DNA of 64,000 nt. It comes from Schistosoma mansoni (taxonomy: Eukaryota > Platyhelminthes > Trematoda > Strigeidida > Schistosomatidae). The DNA lies in the NCBI RefSeq assembly GCF_000237925.1, contig NC_031496.1, positions 27,769,510 to 27,833,509 of the forward strand, in the 5' to 3' direction. Positions 10,445-21,439 of the stretch are shown in pieces; within the stretch, counting starts at the first letter, position 1, and each line of letters begins with the position of its first letter. Both the position numbers and the translations under genes were made by a program. The notes under the pieces were generated by a model. That model saw only the letters and a program-made list of their open reading frames with translations. It did not search any database and had not been told where the DNA came from.

Positions 10445-10567
10445 CTTTGCTTTGGAATTCTCCAATATAATTTCCATAATTGTGGCTTTATCTAAACCTT
10501 CCATACCAGCTTTCGTACTATATCTACAACAACCCTCCAGATCATTAACGGAACTATCACCATTCAT
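10445..10567 (-). CDS. POLK: DNA polymerase kappa, first coding exon
   Basis: Minus-strand ATG at 10567-10565 opens 41 codons ending at donor GTGAAC. An in-frame TGA lies six codons upstream, which fixes the start. The product contains KAGMEGLDKATIMEIILENS, close to the vertebrate NKAGMEGLDKEKINKIIMEA at the same place in POLK; that block is characteristic of kappa among Y-family polymerases. The residues before it are shorter than in human POLK. Promoter sequence should lie just above 10567, where a long (TA)n tract (10617-10656) is the only obvious landmark. Confidence 0.88.
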
Positions 10568-10616
10568 TATAGAAATTAATAATCATAAATGTGGGTAATT
10601 AAAACAGCATATATAT

Positions 10617-10656
<40 letters not shown>
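10617..10656. repeat. (TA)n microsatellite upstream of polymerase kappa
   Basis: About 20 AT units (with a short interrupted block just before) 50-90 bases upstream of the start codon of the minus-strand gene. Confidence 0.95.
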
Positions 10657-10660
<4 letters not shown>

Positions 10661-13600
10661 GATAAATCAGCAACCAGAGATACCATAAATTCATAAGTTA
10701 TCATCCTGGTGACTAAATAGTTTGTAAATGAGAAAATCTACTACTTTTCTCGATAAAGATGTGAAAAATAATTGTGAAACTGTAGTTTGCATCGCACTTG
10801 CCAAGTATAAGTTTATGTACTTAACTTAGAGCCACACTGTGTGAAGTTTAAATATGCAACCTACACCAAAATAGTTGAGTTCGAACCTATGTATTATCGG
10901 TTGAAGGTTAATTACTCTAAGCACTAAGTCACTACTCTGTGGTTTAATGATTTGCTAACTCGACAGTCAAAAGCTAGTTTGGGCACGAACTTGTTCGTAA
11001 TTTCAAGTAATGTAAAAGCTTCATCTCTTCCATTTTACACTGTTGATTAATCGTTTTATCGATTACCTGTCTGTTAGAGCAATGTATATTTTCTAGAAGT
11101 GATACGTAAAACAAACATATTGATTATTACAAAACTTCAGTAATATAGCTCAGATATATTCATACCTCATGTTATTTTGAAGTGTAAGTATTTCAATGTC
11201 ATGTGTTAGGCTTTAAAAACAACAGATGGGAATATACCTAATTACCTTCGTTTAAAAGGTTACGAATGATAGATCCCAGACAGATGCACCTTACACTATG
11301 CACTCCATACAGAGGTTTTTCCTTTATTTTTGGATCACGCTGCCAGATAATACTTAGTAAAATAAGATACTAATAAACATGCCACGCAAAACCAAGTGAC
11401 TACTGTGTGAAGAAATAGAAACTATTTATTAAAAATAATAACAAAAAGAGGTCAAAAAGTAGTCTGGGTAGTGACACAACCAAGGTAGATCCCATCCAGC
11501 AGAGAGACATCAAACTGTTTATGAAAAACTAGACCAAGATCACCACTAGTTTTAAGTGTGAACTAAAATTAATACTACCTTGAACCATTAAGTTTAACGA
11601 TCTCCAACATCCACACTGGGAAGTTGTGAAATGGTAACAGACGCTAGTCGTATGTAATTGCAATCACTAGATAATTCCACACCGAAATTCCTGGCTAGAA
11701 TAATTGGTAGCACTGGAAGTGGCCTAGATCACAACAACCCTTAACTACTAAAGGCAGGCTGAACCCGTCTCACACACTAATGCTTATAAAACTACACAGC
11801 AGCATGGAGTTTACTATTTCCAATGACTCAACAAGGATAGGTGCAAATACACAGCTTTGCACTTATTGTGATAAATCGCACTTCAATGTTGGAAGGCACA
11901 TACCACATTTATTGATGATGGCCGAAATCTGGGTAGTTAGGTTATATAACTTCCTGTACGTTCTCCGTAAATGACTGTCGATAGTGGCTAAAATATTGTA
12001 AATTAAAGGGATTCGATCCTTACAAACTACTTTAAATGCAGTTAAACCACCAGGCATGCAACTTTGAAGCTATATACAGAGTTTCAGACACAAAAGGGTT
12101 GTTATTCGAGATTCCTAACTAGCGTACAATAAGATGGTTGGGGAAGGTCACTCCACCCATATTGGTGCGAAGCTGGTTGCAGTATGTAATAATACAAGGA
12201 TGACCAAATTAATACATTTCACCAGTCGATTGAGTTACTATTAGCCTGAAAAAAAACAGTGGTTGGAGATTATGAGGGATATGCTTCAGAATTAAAAACA
12301 CCAAAATGTATTTATTAGATTTATTTCTCAATTTTTTTAACTATTACAAAGTGGCAAATAAACTGGGACTCTACCGCAAAGCGTTTTAAATTAGCTTGTG
12401 GTCCTTATAATGTAATTAATATAGTTGATAATACATGGAAAATAACTTCACAAAACACTCAAATACTACAGAAGAAACTGCTTAACCCAATAGCAGTACA
12501 ACTAATTCTTTCGAAGGAATCCCGTGTATAACCAATTAATACTTAAAAACCTCGTTAACACTTCTCTTAAAATCAATCGTAGAAATCGCTGACAAACTAA
12601 AAAAGAGCTTTGATTTTCATGTTTCACCCCAAAAATGATCCCAAAAACTCGTTAATCCCGTTAATACATTTGGACACGAGTAAATTGCTCTAAAATCACC
12701 CTGTTATATCACTCAAGTGAAGGAATTGGATCATGGCTATCTGAGATTTTCGACCTTTTGAAAGAGTCAAAACCCTATTCGGGGAACTGCTCTCATACAA
12801 ATGGGAAGAGTAAGGGAACATAACCACGTTTAACTCTTAATAGCCATTTACGTATAAAATGCCTAGGAAAACCGCCTTAAGATGATGATTTGGCTGACCA
12901 TTTTTGGTATGATAACCCCAGGTTTAATGTCAATTATACGCAAAATCAAAATGTTTGACTGTGACAAGTGATTGGATTCTCTATATCTTTGAATTAAGGT
13001 AAATCGGCAACGACAAGCAGGAAAGAGTGGTTGCGAGCTTATGGTCCTACTATCTTACTAAGCTGAATCAGACGTTAAAAAATAGGATTAATTTCAACAT
13101 AATGCTGAAATAGAAGTATTAAGTCCTGACAAGTCCCCAAAGTAGTGAAAGCGTTCAACTTTCAGCCATTAAGTCACAGGTCCGAAACCCAACCCACTTT
13201 AATTCGGGCAACCAAGTAGTATCATCAGCCCTCACACTTAGTAAGACTTATACCCAAGTACCTGTTGAATGAGTTATTTTTTATTCAAGTGGATTCTGTG
13301 AAACTATTCAGTTACTTTATGAGTACCAACAGCGAATGAGTAGTTCTTATGTACTTAAGTAAATCACTTTGTGCTCCGAATCTGAGACTAGTGAGCAACG
13401 AGGCAAGAACGTATGGCCGGGTTGTTCGAGAACAATTGTTTTGGACGTTGGAACGTAAGTGTTCAATCAAAACTAACTAGACCACTCTCCCTCATAGCTG
13501 AAAAAGTGGATTTAGTAACCAATCTTTAAGCAAAACACAACGTCTAACCCATAGAACCCAAAAACATATTTTACCTCCATCTAAATGAAATAAACAAATA

Positions 13601-13749
13601 TACTTCGTACTTGTCTCTTGGTATTAAAGTGTTGGATATATTTAATGCAGAAATATGGAAATTTACATATGGAAAACTGTAGAATATCACAAGTTAAAAA
13701 TATCAGAATTATGCTATTAAATCTAAATATTTTGTACAAAGTTGTGACG
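10657..13749. other. Intergenic region between RABGGTA (3' end) and POLK (5' end)
   Basis: Both neighbouring genes read on the minus strand, so this holds the 3' UTR of the Rab transferase and the promoter of polymerase kappa. The overlapping ORFs near 11780-12057 on both strands have no recognisable product. A weak tRNA-like SINE relic may lie near 10850-10960. No other element recognised. Confidence 0.5.
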
Positions 13750-15666
13750 TTAATGGTGAAATGTCTTATCGTACACCAAAGAAAATGAATCTCCCTGTCT
13801 TTGAAACCCCGGATGTTTTGATATCAAATTACTCAACTGGGGTAACTTGACTACTTCATTCCCATTTATGTACACTACGCGCAAACTAGGGCAATAAACT
13901 AAGTCTTCAATAGATTCGAAAGTACACAGTCGATTGCGTTGCACAGAAAGGTTGGTTAGAGATGGAAGACGAGAAATTCCGTTAAGAGTTACTAACTGGT
14001 TATCATCTAGATTCAATTCCAAAACAGAGATTAAATAAGAGAAAGTATCCGGGATTCGTACGATTGAGTTATTAGAAAAATCGATTTTGGTCATCAACGT
14101 ATACCAATCAAGATTACGAAAGCAACTCATATCCAGATGATGTAACACCACTTCCCTGGATTGGTTTTCATATGCATGGGCCAGAACATCTAGGGCTGCA
14201 TACAGAGATCGCAAATGCTCATAATAAAAAGAACGCTGAGCGTCAACTGACACTAACACATTTAACGCTTCGTTTACCTCTTCATGAAAACTATGCGGTC
14301 GAATAAAACGAAGGAGACTGACAAGCGTCAACAAAGCCCATTTGTTTTTCGGTTCAAATGACAGCAGGTCACGAACAATGTTCAGTTCCCCAACCAAATC
14401 TTTTGGATCATGTGAGGGCAAAATCATAGGATTTAACAATCTTAGAGGGTCTAGAGTGACACGTGTCAATGATTCATTTTGATGAGAATTCATACAACAC
14501 TGAAGGAACAAGTAATTTGCAGAATTTTCAGGCATGTTTTCACAGATTTCCTGGTTTACATTGCTATTAGCTTTCCTAATCCAGACTTGCGCTACGACAT
14601 TCCAAGGTCGACACTGATACAAGTGCCTATCATTATCAGGAGCGTAACGAGATACTAAATCTTGGTTAAGCGGCAACCACCAAACGGCTGATAACTGCTC
14701 ATCTAGGACAGAGTTCCATCCCCCAAGAAGCTCAGGTGTCAAAGTTATAGAATTAGAAATTGTACCGTCACAGGGAAACACTTTTATGGAAACCTGCAAC
14801 TCTTTTAAAGTTTGAATCAACTTCACGGAGCTGAAAACAAGAACAAATCTTCCCAGCTTCCGTGAAATATACAGTTCCCTTAAATAAACCTTTTTTTCTC
14901 CGCGACCTAATAACCACCAATAATAGAACCAAGGACTCTGATCGGCAGGATCTGTAAATATTGCATTGTGAACAAGATCCAGTTCGCCATTTGGTACTGA
15001 AAAGTCAAATCGAGATTGGCTTTGTTTTTTATCCAACTGGATTTGAAGATTAGGGCTTTCAGATGATGATACAGAGGAAACATTAGATGTGGAAGCTAAA
15101 AGTTCACCACGATAGTGCCAAGCTGAATAATTGCTCATGTTTTTTTCTATAGCAGAGTCTGTAAACTCAAGCTCTAACTCTGTTGAAATTCTACCCCTGG
15201 AAACAACAAAGCGACGATAATCCCAACAGTGGAAATTTCTTTCATCTTGTGTTAACGCTTGGTTACAAAGCTTTAATTCAGATTCCCAATTTGGAGAAGT
15301 GTGATTATTCATAACCCAAGAACGATGATACCAAACAGTATAAGATTTCGGTGAGCTGTATAAACAGCGAGTTGTAAGGTTTAATTCAGATTCAAATAAC
15401 TTCGAAACCTTTTCTTGATCCTCAGAATAACTCCGGAGAAGATGCATTATTATTTCGCGTCTGTAATTCCACAGGGTTGCTGTGTCTGGCGATGTCTCTA
15501 TAAGGGAACCAATTTTTTCCAAATGCATTTCATTAAAGTCCTCTTTTTCACGACACATCCACAGCTTCTCACATTCTTCTGAGAATTCTTTACTTATTTG
15601 ATCTTTTTTAAGCTTTCTAGCTCGTTCTTGTTCAGCTGTCTGTATAATTTTAACTCTCCCATGCAT
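13750..15666 (-). CDS. RABGGTA: Rab geranylgeranyltransferase subunit alpha, intronless
   Basis: A 638-codon uninterrupted frame starting MHGRVKIIQTAEQERARKLK (human MHGRLKVKTSEEQ...). An in-frame TAA lies five codons upstream of the ATG, so the start is secure. The N-terminal half has protein prenyltransferase alpha repeats: TLWNYRREII (~65), WYHRSWVM (~112), FHCWDYRRFV (~147), YSAWHYRGELL (~182) and SPWFYYWWLLG (~245). An insert region (~250-400) follows, then C-terminal leucine-rich repeats (~525-615; IDFSNNSI, LELNLDDNQL, LTNLSVQRNRL). With the beta subunit and Rab escort protein it transfers geranylgeranyl groups to the C-terminal cysteines of Rab GTPases in the cytosol. It is about 70 residues longer than the human protein. 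Absence of introns is unusual here: its neighbours have many. Confidence 0.95.
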   Translation of the reverse strand: MHGRVKIIQTAEQERARKLKKDQISKEFSEECEKLWMCREKEDFNEMHLEKIGSLIETSPDTATLWNYRREIIMHLLRSYSEDQEKVSKLFESELNLTTRCLYSSPKSYTVWYHRSWVMNNHTSPNWESELKLCNQALTQDERNFHCWDYRRFVVSRGRISTELELEFTDSAIEKNMSNYSAWHYRGELLASTSNVSSVSSSESPNLQIQLDKKQSQSRFDFSVPNGELDLVHNAIFTDPADQSPWFYYWWLLGRGEKKVYLRELYISRKLGRFVLVFSSVKLIQTLKELQVSIKVFPCDGTISNSITLTPELLGGWNSVLDEQLSAVWWLPLNQDLVSRYAPDNDRHLYQCRPWNVVAQVWIRKANSNVNQEICENMPENSANYLFLQCCMNSHQNESLTRVTLDPLRLLNPMILPSHDPKDLVGELNIVRDLLSFEPKNKWALLTLVSLLRFIRPHSFHEEVNEALNVLVSVDAQRSFYYEHLRSLYAALDVLAHAYENQSREVVLHHLDMSCFRNLDWYTLMTKIDFSNNSIVRIPDTFSYLISVLELNLDDNQLVTLNGISRLPSLTNLSVQRNRLCTFESIEDLVYCPSLRVVYINGNEVVKLPQLSNLISKHPGFQRQGDSFSLVYDKTFHH

Positions 15667-16639
15667 ATTGTACGAAGTTTATTTAAATTAAGAGATCGAT
15701 TGGCGAATGATGGTGACTACCCTCGTGAGTCAAAAGTCTGTAAGAAAAAAACACAAGAAAACTACTGTGAGCCTAAACCCGGAAAACACATCAATATGTA
15801 AATTCAAATTTGCATGGTGTCCAGTAAACCGTGGCAAGCATAACTAAGCTCCTCTGCTATGAAAGCTGCCCTTAGTGGTACCAAACGCTAAACATTTGCG
15901 CTGTGTTCATGATACATAAGTCATGCACAAACAACCCAGTGGACTAAAAAAATTCAGCCTACGCCGGTTAACCACTTACCAGATAAGAATAGAGTTGGAA
16001 TAAGTACACCTTACTACATATGAGGAAAATACACGTGAAGCTGAACGAAGTATGTTGATGGACGTTACGAAATTCTGACAACTGAATAAGAAAGTAGGAT
16101 TTAAAGACAGTTAATGCATGCCGAATTCTAATAACTGTAAATATTCTGTTGTCGATTGAGAAATACTACTTTCTCCGCATAAAAGTTGGGAGTTCAAAGA
16201 GCCTCCCAGATCCATAAATCAGAATGGTATAAGTTAGATACATAACAGTGAACCCCTACCCAAGAACAGACCCACAGTGAAGAAAAATTCGAAGATACGC
16301 GTCGTTCAGTCTAAAGGTCACAAGCAGTAGCAAACGTTTAAACAAACACATCGAACTTTGCTGTCAGAAATAGCGACCAATAAGTCACTTTTTACAGGTG
16401 GTTATGGCGTACTGTTTGTAGTGATATGACGATAAAACTTCCGTTTCAAATTTTGGAAGTAAACAAATGAACAAACTACTTGTTAACAGAAAAGGAAAGA
16501 AAAAAAGTCGGAAGAACTGTATCAGTTCCAATGACTAGAATTCCTTTGTTGGTTTTAAATGTTTTGAACACACTGGACAACGGAGCTGTAACTTACGTAG
16601 AAGCGCAGTCAAATGGTTCAAATTGTTCTGGACGGAATA
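15667..16639. other. Region upstream of RABGGTA, nothing recognised
   Basis: Contains the promoter side of the Rab transferase gene. Short ORFs at 15598-15801 and 16480-16671 show no family resemblance. It borders the 3' end of a LINE. Confidence 0.5.
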
Positions 16640-19600
16640 GAAGCTTTCCATCAACGGACTTCTATATCTAGTAGTAGTGGATCACCGATACCTCCAGGTA
16701 GGGACCTAGGTATATTAACGGAAAAAGGAAGAATAAAAAAGTTGGTAAATAATATTGAGATACTGTAGTCAATCCTTAAAAATATGTCAAGTTTTCTCTT
16801 AAAGGACTCCTGGGAAGTCACTTTGACTAGCTCAACCTGTATTGGATTCCAGCATTTGACAACTCTTAGGGAGTAGAATGTGTGTCTACAGTCCATTCTG
16901 TTGAGTTGCGCCCCCAGTTTCTGATTGTAAACCCTAAAGTTTGTGTTGGGACTGAGCTTAATTAGGTATTTAAGGGGATGCCCTGAAGCGTTTACGATTC
17001 TGTAAGTCATTAGAAGGTCACCTCAGAGACACCTATACTCTAATGAATAAATTTCCAGTGATTCGAGGCGCTCTTCATAAGATTTGAATCTGAGTCCCCG
17101 AAATGATTTCATGGCTCACCTTTGGATGCGTTCTAGTGTGTCCTTATCCTTTTGGAGTGTGGGAGGAAATACTATGTTTCCGCACTTTAAATGGGGTCGA
17201 ATAAATCTTTCGAAGGTTAAGTGGCAAGCTCTTCCGTCGAACTGGAAAAAATATGCTTCAACGTCACCGGTAAAAGGTTTGCTCGGAAGGTGTTTTTACT
17301 CAGGTAGCGTTAGACTTCAGACCATAGGATACCCACACTCTTAGATCGTTTTCAACTTGAGATGCCTCTAGAGGAAAGTTACCTTAGTTTTATGAGTAAT
17401 TTGCATCATGCTTCAGATGTACTACCTTACACTTCTGGGTGTTAAAGTGAAGTATTTCCTTATCTGCCTAACCTAAAAGTCGAGTCAGATACTCTCAAAA
17501 TGCCAGTTTATCACGTCTACCCCAAGCCTATCTCTAAAGTTTCGCTTCATCATCGAAAAGTTATAAATCAGGCGATACTTGCTGAGGAAGGTCGTATATG
17601 TAAATTAAGGAAGTCGGTGGTCCTATTATTGAACCTTGAGGAACCCCACTAGAACATTCGGCAACCTGAGAAACAATGAAGTTCACTGTGACTTCAAAAA
17701 GTCGGTTACTTTGATATGAAGTGAGCCAACCATTTAAGGACGATCTGATATTTAATCGTTTTAGCTTATTGATAATAGATATGGTTGACCCTATCAAAAG
17801 CTTTTGAGAAGTCAGGGTTTAAAACATCAAACTCCCTGTTGCGATCAAGGATGATAGTCTATCTTTCCAACGCAGCCAGTAGTTCGGTTATAGAAGAGTG
17901 AACCTTCTTGAAACCGTGCTGTCGTGGAGAAAAGAAGCTTATGCATAGTAAGTAGTCATATGGACCGTCACTTAACAGTGACCTGATAATTTTTGAGAGC
18001 ATTCAGAGAAGTGGGTTGCAGCATCAAATTTCTTCGGAAACTGGTGTAATGGAAGCCAACTTCCAAGTTTCTGGTACTGTGCTTCGTCTTAGTGAATGTA
18101 AGAATATCATGCCGAGAGGTCCTGCAGGGACTGAAGCGGCTTCCCTCAATTTGGCAAAATGAGGCATTTACGGACCAGGAGAAGTGTCCTTGTTCAAATG
18201 GTGCAGTATCTCGTACTTCGAAACAGATCCCAAGTTCACTTCTTAGAATCCAATTGAATTACAGTTGAAGCTCTCGTAGATGTAGCAAGTGTGGGGTTGT
18301 TAGAATGTTTTAACATGCTATTCCGCCAGAAGCTCGGCGGCATCGCCGTTGTTGGTTGGGCCATTAGTATTTAACAACTGGAAAACTCCGTTTTGGCTTG
18401 CCGAAGACATGCTGCATGGCAGAATAAACTTCTCGAACTACAGACAAATTCATCGATTAGCGTTGTTTGATTCCGGAGCTTATCTTCTCTTACCACACTT
18501 TTTACATTGTTTCCTTTCTTATTTGAAGTTCCCATACATTCTGTCGTCATTAGTTGGTTTATATTCCACACAGTAGAGAATTCGCGTTTTAAAATTCGAA
18601 GAGTGCAATTCTTGATCGCTGTATGTTGCTTGTAGTTTTTGGGGGACACAATGATTTTTAGCGCAGTAAGAAATCCTAATAAACGTCAAGTCGAGGGTGG
18701 GCTTCCCAGCCTACTTGCTGTAGATTGAACTGTAAAGCTAGTACATCTAACCAGTTGAAATTCCAATGCTTGATGTCAGTAGGATGTTTTAACTCAGTTT
18801 CGGCGATAAAATCAAAGGCTATGACGGCATGATCACTTTTGCCACGGGGGCCCAGGATTGAGAGGTAGTCAATTAGAAGTTCTTCGTTTGCAAATATTCA
18901 GACTGTGTAATGGCGTCTGAATACTTTCCAAGTAGGTTACTGTCTTCAAACTTTTGGATGATCGCAGATCTTTATTAGGGTTAAAGAACCGAGCTTTAGT
19001 GGAATTGTCACCTCTAATGTCCGTGTGTTCAGTGAGGTTGACTTTTGGAGGAATTAAGTTTCCTAGAATCAGGATATGTGCTTACCCGTCCAGCATACGA
19101 TTGTTGTATTAGGTGTCAGAAGAAGGCTTCCTGGGGATGACTAAAACTAGACATCTTCAGTGTTAGGCAATCTTGCTGAGCGCCATATAGATTCACCAAT
19201 ATTGATAAACCCTTGAGTGTACACTTGATGTAGTACCAAGAAAGATCATAGGTAAAGGGTTGTTCCATCTTCCCTGTTTTTCTGCCGTCACGAACTAGGG
19301 ATATGTAGGGTATTGCTAGCCATTGGTATGCAATTTGAGGAGGTACCCATGTTGCAGATGTTCCTATCAAATAAGTAGTATTAGCATTACGCAACTCATA
19401 CATTTTGTTCAGTAAGCTCGCTGTATTCGTATATAGCCAGACACTATTTTCGACTTGAAGCGCATGAGCTTCTTCGTCTTGTTTATCCGACCGGGCATAA
19501 TGTAGACAGACGGGCAGGTTTTCAGAGTTTGTAGTCCCTTGACCGCTTTTTCTTTGTTCCTGACAGACCAGAAGTGAAAAAGTTAGTTGCAACTTGCTTT

Positions 19601-20650
19601 TGCTCCTGATTCTTGCATCATACGGCCTGTCCGGATGAAAGTGGATTTCAGTTGGTCACCTGCGTCTGTTGACACGATATGCTTCGAGAGTGGCAGGGGC
19701 CATTTGAGATGTGAGGTTTGCCATCATTACTTGAGGTTTAGAAGTCCCATCCCTTTTGGCAAATCGCACCACATGCTGAATCACTATGTTATTGGGCTTC
19801 AATGGCTGCCCTAAAGGTTTTCGCTCCAGAATATCGTAGTCCTCATAATCAGGGTCCGTGTTTTCTGGGACACCTTGCATAATGAAATTCATTCCGAGGA
19901 AGAGAGTCTCGTTAGATTGCTTGAGGATGTTTCTGATTGGACTGCCTTCAGAATATGGTGTATCAGACAGCATTCCTATATCCACCTTTCAATTCAACAA
20001 GTGACTGTCTAGCATAACACCCTCGACATCAGCAATATTATTGAACGTTACTGGAAGAAGTTTTGAATAATGTTGTTTCTTGAAATGCTCCCCTTGGTTA
20101 CGCTGTGCCGTCCATGCCGTCCATTTTTCATCACTTAGGACAGCCACATCGCGACCATTTGAGACGGTGATGGTTATATCCGGGTCTTCGATTTCCACTG
20201 GAGATGCATGACTACCCATTTCAATATCAAGTGGTGCTTCACTCTCCGTTACAACTAACGGGGAGTGAAGGTGTTTATCGCGTCCTGTAACGGCACGTAG
20301 AACACTGACACAGTCTTCACTGTCAGTACCTGTGTTACCAGCGCAACCACTATCGTTCTTTTTACAGGCCAAATCTAATAGGCTCATAGCCTCCTGGATT
20401 AGTAACGTCCTGTTTGTACAGCAAAACATGCAAAGCTAATGCGAGTTAGGCTTAGAGCATCTTTTATATGCGACGGGACTAAGATGGGTACACATCTTGT
20501 GGAACGTCTTTTTACACTCATCACACTGCATCCCTTTATCCACAGGGAATAAACAATTCGGCTTTCCACATCTTTAAGTACTGCCGATCACTGTAATCAG
20601 GTTAGGGTTTAAAACACAATGTGATCACAACAGAAACACAAGTGTCAGAG
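16640..20650 (-). mobile_element. CR1-like LINE, near full length, decayed (copy 1)
   Basis: Minus-strand order from 5' to 3'. ORF1 has a PHD-type zinc finger (20575-20420; CGKPNC, CDECKKTFHKMC, CMFCC), then ORF1 coding (20429-19656) with IVIQHVVRFAKRDGTSKPQV. The ORF2 endonuclease starts near 19450 with VWLYTNTASLLNKMYELRNA and reaches SDHAVIAFDF near 18830. The reverse transcriptase includes GVPQGSIIGPP (17600-17660). The C-terminal domain includes FYSLRVVKCWNPIQVELVKV (17010-16750). Multiple stops and frame changes break both ORFs, so it is dead. Clade by domain layout: CR1-like (PHD-bearing ORF1, APE endonuclease, RT). It lies 1 kb upstream of RABGGTA. Confidence 0.85.
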
Positions 20651-21439
20651 TCAATGAGAAACAAGGTACCACAAAACAAAGTTTTTAACAAAATTTGAAA
20701 TTTTAACCGAAATAATTTAAGTTAAAGTAGACCAACAAATGCTTTTTAATGCAACAAATATACAAAAGCAACGATAATCACAACAAGTATGAAATCACTT
20801 CCCTTTTTGGAACACGCGGTCACTCAAGTACTACTATAATAATAGACGTAGTCCTAAAACTGTAGATTTGTCATGATGTTACTACCTAATTTATAATACC
20901 TCACGTGGAAGTCACATCATTGTCTACACTGACTTATCGTACCTGATAATCAGTAATATGATTGGCTTTTCTGAAGAAAACATTTAGGTTGGAGATAGGA
21001 CAATATATTTGGTATGAATAAAACAGATAAGTTTCACAGGCATGACTACTCCTACAAAACTGAGCCATGCTATCCGATTAGTTTCCAAATGAAAGTTTCC
21101 GCGTTCACCACTGTTGGCCTTTTCTCCGTGTTAAATGTTGAATATCCATTTTCTCAGTTATCTCAAATTCAGCTCTAGGGATTGTGTGGTTAGGACCAAT
21201 ACCTATGCTAAATAGAGGGAGGTTGTTGCGCGCTGGAGGTTACTAAAAGAATAGTAAGAATCCTCCAGGTATTGGTAAACCGAAAAATAAATCAAAAAGA
21301 AGGCGGCAGCAACTAGTGGGGAAATACATGTTATAAATTCAAAACTTTTGGTTTAGTTCTTAACACGTGCGAAGTGAAAATCTGTGTGAAGATCATTAGA
21401 GAGTTAAACAAAGTGAGATTATCGTAATTAAGAATAGTT
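20651..21439. other. Spacer between two LINEs, possibly 5' UTR of copy 1
   Basis: No ORF or host exon recognised. The GC-richer block near 21060-21310 may be retrotransposon 5' leader. Confidence 0.4.

Noticed and set aside
17084-17344. Plus-strand ORFs inside the CR1-like LINEs (17084-17344, 18349-18576, 19587-19814, 22379-22624, 23451-23663)
   Set aside because: Antisense to recognisable LINE coding sequence; no independent evidence.
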